A DNA stretch of 64,000 nt from Steinernema hermaphroditum. Taxonomy: Eukaryota; Nematoda; Chromadorea; Rhabditida; Steinernematidae. Under the pieces are notes generated by a model. The model saw nothing but the letters and a program-made list of their open reading frames with translations, searched no databases and was not told the DNA's origin. The position numbers and the translations under genes were made by a program. This document shows, one piece after another, positions 57,108 to 64,000 of this stretch (its first letter is position 1; each line of letters opens with the position of its first letter). The stretch covers positions 5,604,769-5,668,768 of the forward strand of contig CM059624.1 in NCBI GenBank assembly GCA_030435675.1, written 5' to 3'.

Positions 57108-57904
57108 CTGAAATAGCGAAGATATTATTTTGCACTTAATAAGGCGGAGCTGAATAGTGAATGCGCGCGACAAGTTTGTTACAGATTGTCGAAGACCATC
57201 TTACAACAAGCCAAACATTCCAGGAAAGTGAATCCAGCTAAAGGCTACAATGCATGCACGGATAGATGCGAGAGAGGATTTACTTACGTACGTGTTCACA
57301 AGTTATGCAGACCCAAAATCTCACATGTCCGCGACCTCTGAAAGAAAGATTATTGCTTATACCGCTAGTCGCACCATAACACTTGAAAGAGGAAGATGAG
57401 TGCAAGAACAGCAAAGCGAAGAAGCGACACACCATGCGGAAAGCAGCAGAAGCGTGAGATGAAATGTTAGTGTGTAACAACTGTCTTTGGTGGGATAATC
57501 AGGATATACCGCTGTATTCCTTTTCTATTCTTTCCAGGTTTACTATCCTGTGATGGTGAACCCTAATGCAAGCAAAAAAGGCGTGGATGGACTTTAACAC
57601 CAACACTTTTCGCAATACGTACCACATAAACATTACAAAAGGATAAAGCGCAAGGCATGCAACAAGTTGTTTAGTTGACCCCGTGTTCTCAGAAAGATGT
57701 TTACGTTGTAAACAACCCAACAAATGCAATCATATACCCCTTGATAATGTCAAACCTACCCTTCTCCAGGATCGCATAACACAGTGCTTTAACTGACGAA
57801 AACCAAAGGTTCGCAGCTTTCCTAAGAGAGATTGATGAAAAAGATCTCCTGTCGGTTACCTCCTCACGATCATCAAGCAAGCAACGAAATTAATACCCGA
57901 ATCT
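57108..57904. other. Intergenic stretch
   Basis: No clear gene. A 47-base segment at about 57292-57338 (minus) is flanked by splice-like sites and could be a further exon of the RBM25 relic or of something else, but its product is not recognised. Confidence 0.35.
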
Positions 57905-58345
57905 ACTCACGTCGGCGATCCCATCAGTGTGCGCGATCAGAGAGGCGAAGAGGTGATTCCGGAAGTGCCGCCGAGGGTGGAGCACAGCGAACTCATCTTC
58001 AGCTTGGGTGGCAGCACGGACGTCGGAGTTGAAGAGCTTCTTCGGCAAGTTCCGTGGGCGATGCATGCGAAGAACGGCGTGTGGGCGAAACGCAACGATG
58101 GAGCACAGCGGGCAAACAGGGAACCATCAGAGCAGCTGGCGGTATAGACTTCCGAGTTGCAAGTGGAGTCGGGCGGTCGTGACTGGCTTCTTGGCAAGAC
58201 GGTTCCCTGGTGTTCCAAGCCTTCTGGGAGTCATGGCGATCATTGCGCCAACAATGACGGCCGGGAACGACCGCTCACTCAACTCATTCGGCTCAGACAG
58301 CCTCAGCGAGAGAGAGAGCGAGTGGACGACCCGACCAATCGCTGA
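57905..58345 (+). other. Unidentified coding-like repeat unit
   Basis: Two overlapping open frames (57929-58147, with VRDQRGEEVIPEVPPRVEHS and AMHAKNGVWAKRNDG; and 58008-58397, with FLARRFPGVPSLLGVMAIIA) cover the stretch. The 57912-57965 part recurs with a few changes at 63941-64000, and the 58165-58345 part recurs at 34165-34340. This shows it belongs to a dispersed family. It might be a decayed gene exon or an unclassified transposable element. I cannot name the product. Confidence 0.45.
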
Positions 58346-58478
58346 GGGCACAAATGAAAACCTGTTGGAAGATCTTATGGACTTAACCTTGAAATGAGTC
58401 TAGACAAGTTCTACGAGACAGTTAAATGTAGACAGAAAAGTCTTTAAAAGGGGGCACGTAGGCTTATCGGCCATCAAT

Positions 58479-58841
58479 ATGAGCCGTCGTTCTCCACATC
58501 CACTTGAAGAGCCGCTTCTCGAAGCTGTACGCCACGCAAAGGAGGTGCTACGTCACGGATTCTCCATCTACGCCCATGCTGACATGCCGCACCAGGAACT
58601 TAACGACCACTATGCTATCCAGCTTTTGCAAACTTTGAAACAAGCACCATATAATATATTCTTCATAGTGACTCCAGGCAGCGATAATGGAACTCCAGCA
58701 AACTCAAGCGCACCTTCGAACGGAGAAAGCGGAACCCCGGACACCTCAAACGGACGTCCGCCGGCAGGGAGCCAGCCGGGCGACTCAAGCGAACCTCCAC
58801 CCGACGGGAGCCAGCCGCCGGGTAGCCGCCTCCATTTATGA
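58479..58841 (+). CDS. Small intronless protein with Pro/Ser/Gly-rich tail
   Basis: 120 residues. The N-terminal half looks like folded protein (PLLEAVRHAKEVLRHGFSIY, NDHYAIQLLQTLKQAPYNIF). The second half is a low-complexity tail of Gly, Ser, Pro and Asp with repeating GSQPGDSSEPPPDGSQPPGS-type units. A TTTAAAAGG at 58443-58451, 27 bp before the ATG, and GAATAAAA at about 58871 bracket the frame like a core promoter and poly(A) signal. The family is not recognised. Confidence 0.6.
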   Translation: MSRRSPHPLEEPLLEAVRHAKEVLRHGFSIYAHADMPHQELNDHYAIQLLQTLKQAPYNIFFIVTPGSDNGTPANSSAPSNGESGTPDTSNGRPPAGSQPGDSSEPPPDGSQPPGSRLHL

Positions 58842-58936
58842 TCCGAGTTGTGATAATTATTAATGGCGTGTGAATAAAATAGTTATGCGATGTTCGGTTT
58901 GCACTCTTAAACTGCTACATGGGAAGGAGAGTAAGT

Positions 58937-58956
58937 GGGGGGGGGGGGGGGGGGGG
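58937..58956. repeat. Run of 20 G
   Basis: An uninterrupted G tract preceding CGGCGCAG. Length is likely unstable in sequencing. It has G-quadruplex potential. Confidence 0.9.
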
Positions 58957-60105
58957 CGGCGCAGAAGGAGAACTTAGATCGAAAAGTGGTCGGAAAGTAT
59001 TAGTAAAGCAGTGCGCAAGCGTTCTGCTCCTTGAAATATCAAATGTAATATCCCCAATATATAAATAGAGAACCAACGGGTGCATTAGTCTGTGTGTCTG
59101 TGTGTTTTTCAGTGGACAAGAGAGCGGCCGCATTCGATCATTCGAAGAGCGGTCGCTTTAAAACAGCAGACAAAACAGATGGGACGGTGCCGAACCGATC
59201 CCGACCGGTTTGCAAATCAGAAACGCCCGTAATGACCCACACGGCACTTCGATCGGACCGGTTGACTGCTATATGCCCTCGAGACCGACAGGCCACCAAT
59301 TGTCTACCAGGTGAGACCGAATAAAAAACCAATTATGATTATATTATATGCAGCCTCCATATTCAAACATATTGTTGAGCGGGCGCTCGTTCTCGCCGTC
59401 ATTATAATGTATCTCAGCAATAAGAACTTCTAAGCGCCCATCGAAAATCTACACCAAGTGATTAGTTGGGTGTCAACGCTAATCAGCAGGCTCGATAAGA
59501 ACAATGTGAGCTTCTCTGTTATACTGTAAAAAGACTCTCAAGGCCTTTGTTGGATCGGACCCGTAAGAATCTTCTGTTCACTGTTGATAAACCCTTTTTT
59601 CGTGAAGAATCTCGTCGAATCTCGCTCTATCGTACAAATGAAGATCGCACCTCTGTCATGGAGCTGCTTGAATTTCTTGACATCGAAGCCCGACCGGAAG
59701 ATACGAACTGTCTCAGAATGGGTAGTCGAGGAGAATCTCATAAAAATGTCTCGTTGGCCGCAATCCCGATATTTCCGCCAAGTCTTATCGTATCTTTCGT
59801 GCATTCTCCTGGTATATCCTTCAGTTTCAGACTACTGTCTATTAACGTGAAAAGTCTCAGAAAAGATGGACGGTCTGCAAATTGTGAAATGTCTCTGTAA
59901 AGTGATTACGAAGTTAATGAGTGACAATATTGGGGCATAAAAATTGCGCGTTCCTGCCTTACGTCTATTCTCGTACTGTATAATCTGTTCGTAAAGCCAG
60001 TGTGCGGGTTGTGTGCGCCACTCAAGCGCGCGCCCCAGTCGACCATGGTCACCTCTCATGCTTGCTTCCTAAATAATTTTAATTCATTATCATAATATCA
60101 CATAG
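58957..60105. other. Intergenic stretch
   Basis: No supported gene. Overlapping open frames on both strands at 59538-59900 show no domain, and only one of them can be real, if any. Confidence 0.35.
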
Positions 60106-60111
60106 CGTGTA

Positions 60112-60165
60112 CGAGTCGATGGTTCAGTGGTAGAGGATGGATTGTAGCTGCCACGCGGGACTTTC
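60112..60165 (+). pseudogene. tRNA-Gly-like relic
   Basis: GATGGTTCAGTGGTAGA matches the D-arm and A-box of eukaryotic tRNA-Gly. CTGCCACGCGGGA matches the tRNA-Gly(GCC) anticodon arm. The distance between them is too long, and the variable and T-arms and the acceptor pairing cannot be recovered. Either a broken tRNA gene or a tRNA-derived short repeat. Confidence 0.55.
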
Positions 60166-60225
60166 GGATAGTCGGTTGTGTGATGAATGTGTGGGATCTC
60201 AAATTCGGGTAATTAAACCTTTATA

Positions 60226-60250
60226 TTGGGTTGGGGAATAAATAATGTCG
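60226..60250 (+). mobile_element. Mariner-type terminal repeat
   Basis: After a TA, the sequence TTGGGTTGGGGAATAAATAA resembles the TTAGGTTGG...AATAA..TAAT ends of irritans-type mariners. No matching opposite end or transposase frame was found nearby, so this is a solo end or a deleted element. Confidence 0.5.
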
Positions 60251-60863
60251 CATTATTTCAATAAGCGTTTTAAAGATAGAAACTTCAATCAAGGTATATC
60301 ACCATTATATCGTACAACCACAGCTCACTCTGCGGTTAGGAGCCAGAAGCCACGTTCGTAGAAAATTGGATATTTTGGATCAAAAAGTGTTTTTGGTCCA
60401 ATTTTCAACATCTTTTTCTTATTTTGGATATTTTTCTCTGAAATCGTTATTTATGGACGAGTTTATATGGAGGTTAGATAAAGCGAAGAAAGTGCTAAGG
60501 TGGAATGCCAGTGTGGGTCAACTTGGGAACGTACGGCCTCGGGTAGTTGTACTTTCTGAAAATCTGAGGGTCATTTTTTCAACATCTGACCCTTTTTTCT
60601 AATATTAAGGTTCGCTCCTATTCTTTGTTATTGTGCTGCTACTCCAGGTTGTCCACTTTGATTTCAACAATTTTCACTGGTGTCTATGCGAGACTCTGAA
60701 ACCGCGATTTCGTAGACAAGAAAAATGTGCAAATCTGTAGGCCGCCATTACTCCAGAAGCAAGACGCCTCGAATGTGGCGAGACGTTTTGAGGACTCTTA
60801 AAACACTAACGAATGTCCCAAAAGCGAAAAACGCTGCATTGCATGCACAAACAAAAAAAAAAT

Positions 60864-61860
60864 ACAGGGTGTACCATAAATACTGTAAGTCGACAAGCTT
60901 TTCAATTTACCTTGATTTTTCTGCTTTTTTATACCACTTCTGTTGTTATATTCCTGTTTGTCGTCCTTTTTTGATCTAGAAAAGTAGATTTTCCCGTTCC
61001 CATCACATAAAAAGGTATCTCAAAGTGACCGTTTTGCTACCGTCGCCGATTACAAGCGTGAAATGCCGATTATGGAGACTGAAAAGTCAATGAAATTCCA
61101 ATTTTTTCAAGTCTAGCGGATTGTAAAACACTTCCAAGTGACAGAAGGGATACAGATTCGCCAAATGACTAAAAGACCGAGAACAGGCAGAACACCAAGG
61201 ACCAGAAAGGCCTTCCGGAAGAAGATCAAGCAGAATCTAGCACGATCCATGAGAAACCTGCCAAAGGAGTACTGAGTCATTGAGTGATCGCTCAGGAAAT
61301 TAGTGGAAGAAGATCAGGGACTCGACTCCTGCAAGATGTCATACAGACAGTTCCTCGGTGTTCGAATGAAGACCGCAAGACTAAAGAAGTACCGGAAGAT
61401 GAAGACACAAGTCCGCGACGGGAGTCTCCAGGACATCCTGTTTTTGGATGAAAGGATTGTCACCGTAGAACCGCTGCGAAACACCTGGGATCACCGTAAA
61501 CGTCTTCCGAAAAGCTCGCCCCGCTCCGTAACTGTCGAAAAGATCCATTCCCCACAATCCATCATGGGTAGGGCCGGAGCTTTTGGACCTCTCGTTCTCG
61601 CCCACGCAGCTTATCCAGACCTCGCACCTTCTGATTACCACTTGTTCCGTTCGATGAGCAATGAACTGGCCGGTGTACACTTCGAAACAGATGAAGATGT
61701 CAAAACCTGGCTTCAAACATTTTTCGACTCGATACCTCGGATTTCTGCAGAAGGGGAATCCGACTCTTGCCAACAAGGTGGGCTCAAGTTGTTAATTCGA
61801 ATGGTGAATACATTAAATAAAATGTTGAATAATATGTCATAAAAAACTTCATTACAAGAA
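60864..61860 (+). mobile_element. Deleted mariner/maT element with partial transposase
   Basis: Starts with TA-CAGGGTGTACCATAAATACTG, a maT-type terminal repeat. Downstream are TKRPRTGRTPRTRKAFRKK and RSMRNLPKEY (helix-turn-helix region), then after stops an open frame 61303-61842. Its first part has MKTARLKKYRKMKTQV and ILFLDERIVTVEP (first catalytic Asp). At MGRAGAF the frame jumps to LAHAAYPDLAPSDYHLFRSM and GVHFETDEDVKTWLQTFFDS, the C-terminal part of a mauritiana/irritans-type mariner with its last Asp. The second catalytic Asp region is missing, so it cannot be active. Confidence 0.85.
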
Positions 61861-62495
61861 TGCAAAATTTTCAAAAAAAAAAGTGTCATAAGTGTCACAG
61901 CCTTGCCAGAATATTTGTATGAAATCTTCTGATTTTGGTGGCCATGTTTTGGTTATGACACTTGTGCATGACAGGTCAGATAATCGTAAATAAGTGAATA
62001 AATGAACGGAATGCTGCCTGTATCAAATAAGTGTATCAAATAACCAGCTCTCGAGATGCTTCGCAAGATGAAGGTGTTCCGGAAATCAGTAACAAGAACG
62101 ACATATGTCCTAGCAGCTGTTTCTGCCAACCTTCCCCGTATTCCAAAAAAATTCGACCGCTCTTTTCGACTGTTGTATTTGGAGGAGACCACAGTTACAT
62201 TAATTTCTTTATGTTGCAATTTATCTGGCGCACCCTGACTATACGCGAAGTCCGTGCGAGTGATCACGATCGATGACACCGAGGGATCGGTGGGATCACG
62301 ACGTTCGACTCTGCTACCGCGCCCTACGATGAAGACGAGCGCAGAAGCCAGCCTCCTCACAGCGCCGATGAATGACTAGATCCATCGCATCGCAACAGAA
62401 ATGTCGCATTGACATTTGATATCAGTTCGCACTTACAGCATTGAAAAAAGTTCCTTTAATTGAAGCTGTCAGTGTTCTTTCTTGTTCGCCACACT

Positions 62496-63479
62496 ATGAA
62501 TACCGTCCCATTGGCTTTTTGCGAGTCGCTGTTTGGACTCCTAGAGACAGAATACATAAACAACTTCTACTTCCTCAAACGTGGCTCGTGGACATCTGCA
62601 GTGATGTCACTCCTGGACCAACGCAGATCCTACGACTTCTACCTCTTTCCTCGTCGAAAGCCCGGTCGCTGGAAATACTGCTTCTATAGCAGAGACGAAA
62701 ACAAGTGTCATTTTGTAGATGATGTCAACAGGATACCAGCTAAATTCCTATCGATCTACCACATCATTATTGGACATACTGGAGAAAACCCTATGCGTCT
62801 TACGAGAGATCTGTTCTGTCAGCCACCGACTTCAAAGCAAGCCCTCAAGTTAGTGGAGTTCGTTTTCAGTCAAAAAATCGAAGGAAGGCGTGCACTCATG
62901 CAGCTTGGAGATCTTTCACCCTCTGTTTCGAAAAGCATTTTATCATCGCTGGGCGAGAAACATTTCGCGCTCAACTCCCTTCTTCTGAAGTTCATCGATG
63001 AATCCAGCAGTCAGTTTCTTGAAAAACGCTTGAACTACAAGATCCCACTGCGTTCTTTACGTCTCATGGGCCCCTGGAGGACCGCCGATGTCGACGGTGT
63101 TCTTAACCACGCTTTTAGACACAGAACCAAGAGCTTTTACATTCGACTGTACGAATGTGTTCCCTATGTTTTACTTCCACTTACATTTTTGCTGCGTTTT
63201 GAGTTCCACAGAAATTACCAGATTCATTTGCAAGTCCGTTTCTCTTGTGAGCGAAGCTGGTTTAGAAATTTTCGAAAACCGCTACAGCGACGCATGTCGG
63301 ATGAAAATGAGTTATACTGGTGGCATGCTATAACAGATCGCTGTGTTGTTGCATGGTTCCTAAATACGCCAGGATATGCTTATACATTGAAAAGCTTATA
63401 CATTGAAAAAGCTTATACATTGAAAAAATATTTCAGAAGATTCGGCAAAGTACGACGATTACAAGCAGATTGTCGGTAA
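62496..63479 (+). CDS. Lineage-specific family protein, member B, with altered C terminus
   Basis: Single exon, 327 residues. Identical to member A from the ATG through about residue 125, then a patch of differences (RRALMQLGDLSPSV against RRASLQFGDISPSV in A), then identical again to LNTPGY. At that point a deletion has removed the original tail, stop and poly(A) signal. The frame now runs through a triplicated 16-18 bp repeat (63378-63428) giving AYTLKSLYIEKAYTLKK, then YFRRFGKVRRLQADCR from formerly non-coding DNA beside the maT end. No poly(A) signal is seen nearby, so expression is doubtful. Confidence 0.8.
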   Translation: MNTVPLAFCESLFGLLETEYINNFYFLKRGSWTSAVMSLLDQRRSYDFYLFPRRKPGRWKYCFYSRDENKCHFVDDVNRIPAKFLSIYHIIIGHTGENPMRLTRDLFCQPPTSKQALKLVEFVFSQKIEGRRALMQLGDLSPSVSKSILSSLGEKHFALNSLLLKFIDESSSQFLEKRLNYKIPLRSLRLMGPWRTADVDGVLNHAFRHRTKSFYIRLYECVPYVLLPLTFLLRFEFHRNYQIHLQVRFSCERSWFRNFRKPLQRRMSDENELYWWHAITDRCVVAWFLNTPGYAYTLKSLYIEKAYTLKKYFRRFGKVRRLQADCR

Positions 63480-63485
63480 AGTACA

Positions 63486-63842
63486 CCAGAAAGTGACCAG
63501 AAAGTTCTGTGAAATGAAAAACAGGCTTCTTATAATAGACAACGCATCCAAATCGGGAAACAAACTACAATAGCTTATTCAGCACGCCAAATTACTTTCC
63601 TATAACCCAAATATCACTCAAAGTGGTCATCTTTAGCGTCGATACAGGGCTGAAGATGCTTCTTGGAAATTAGTACGCACGGGTTTTCAGACCAATTTCT
63701 TTGCTCTGCTTGCTCTAGTGTTCTCTTCAGGGAGTCTGTGATGGCTAAGCGTCTTCGCCAGGCCTTCTTCTCCAAAATGCACCAAATGGCGCACTTCGTC
63801 CGATTCAGATCCGGCGAGTTGGACGGCCAAATGTCTTTGGTC
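63486..63842 (-). mobile_element. Truncated maT/mariner remnant (copy in block B)
   Basis: Carries the same C-terminal transposase coding as at 55.7-55.95 kb (IWPSNSPDLNRTKCAIWCIL, ending CIDAKDDHFE) on the minus strand. The TA-CAGGGTG terminus is damaged here (GTACACCAGAAAGTGACCAG), and the element is cut at 63842 by unrelated sequence. Confidence 0.85.
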
Positions 63843-63940
63843 CTCCTCACGCCTTGCGAGACGTCATATATATGCACAAAAAACACATTGTCACTCCGTA
63901 GTCGCCGGTCTTCTTCTGGCTTCGGCACATCAGAGTAGAA

Positions 63941-64000
63941 CACGGCGATCCCATCAGTGTGCGCGGGGATCAGAGATGCGAAGAGCTGATTCCGATGACG
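63941..64000 (+). other. Start of a second copy of the 57.9-kb unit
   Basis: The last 60 bases match 57912-57970 (CGATCCCATCAGTGTGCGCG, then ATCAGAGA.GCGAAGAG.TGATTCCG) with a two-base insertion and a few substitutions. The unit runs off the window. Confidence 0.7.

Larger units (their letters stand above)
62136..63842. repeat. Right copy of a direct duplication with 54.1-55.95 kb
   Basis: From about 54115/62136 to about 55950/63842 the two blocks are nearly identical, with an offset of 8020 bp at the ATG of the family gene. The block holds a promoter region, the family gene and the C-terminal part of the decayed maT element. The right copy lacks about 150 bp (equivalent to about 55360-55520). 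Beyond the right edge (TTTGGTCCT) the copies differ completely. Confidence 0.95.

Noticed and set aside
58008..58397. Decayed ligand-gated ion channel (segment FPGVPSLLGVMAIIAPTMTA vaguely like an M2 helix)
   Set aside because: Only a faint pattern likeness, with no Cys-loop or other transmembrane segments in a shared frame. Kept as an unidentified repeat unit.
1..64000. CRISPR arrays, bacterial operons, rRNA or phage genes
   Set aside because: No spaced short direct repeats of CRISPR type, no ribosome-binding-site organised operons and no rRNA. Introns and gene content are eukaryotic.

Overview
This window is eukaryotic and almost certainly from a nematode. Every confident gene model is built from small exons separated mostly by 42-60 bp GT..AG introns ending in TTTCAG-like acceptors. 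The gene content also points that way: a short SH2 plus tyrosine-kinase protein without an F-BAR region, a secreted protein with MIG-18-like cysteine repeats, a CRAL-TRIO/GOLD protein, several small secreted peptide genes and a lineage-specific family of about 310-residue proteins. The species cannot be fixed from the sequence. All exon boundaries were read by eye from frame and splice consensus.

Layout. 1-4.6 kb: no supportable gene, but a nested fold-back repeat at 2.8-3.6 kb. 4.7-9.9 kb: SPT5 on the minus strand and two small minus-strand membrane or secreted proteins. 10.7-13.2 kb: a seven-exon CRAL-TRIO/GOLD lipid-transfer-type protein. 14.4-18.5 kb: a neuropeptide-like precursor, tandem repeats, a secreted alanine/glycine-rich protein, and a tandem pair of small secreted-protein genes of which the first is broken. 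22.1-25.0 kb: Pellino-type E3 ubiquitin ligase. 25.57 kb: tRNA-Asp(GTC). 25.9-27.3 kb: a 697-bp direct tandem duplication carrying two LAMTOR3 (Ragulator) genes and pieces of the last exon of the neighbouring tyrosine kinase (27.3-28.7 kb, minus).

31.1-51.2 kb holds four aquaglyceroporin paralogues: three head to tail on the plus strand and one on the minus strand. They share the same five-exon core and show patchy near-identity that suggests gene conversion. Between and beyond them are a MIG-18-like secreted protein, a small dibasic-rich secreted peptide, a proline-rich secreted protein and an intronless protein kinase.

48-64 kb is the accessory part. Four members of one unrecognised protein family, possibly F-box-like at the N terminus, lie among decayed Tc1/mariner elements. 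Two of them sit in a direct repeat about 8.0 kb apart. One (54.48 kb) carries a patch that matches a third member instead of its own duplicate. The other (62.50 kb) lost its stop codon and poly(A) signal in a deletion and now reads into mariner-proximal DNA with a short triplicated repeat. An RBM25 fragment with an 11-bp frameshifting duplication, tRNA-Gly-like relics, a 28-bp perfect palindrome and long poly-G runs complete the picture of a rapidly rearranging region.
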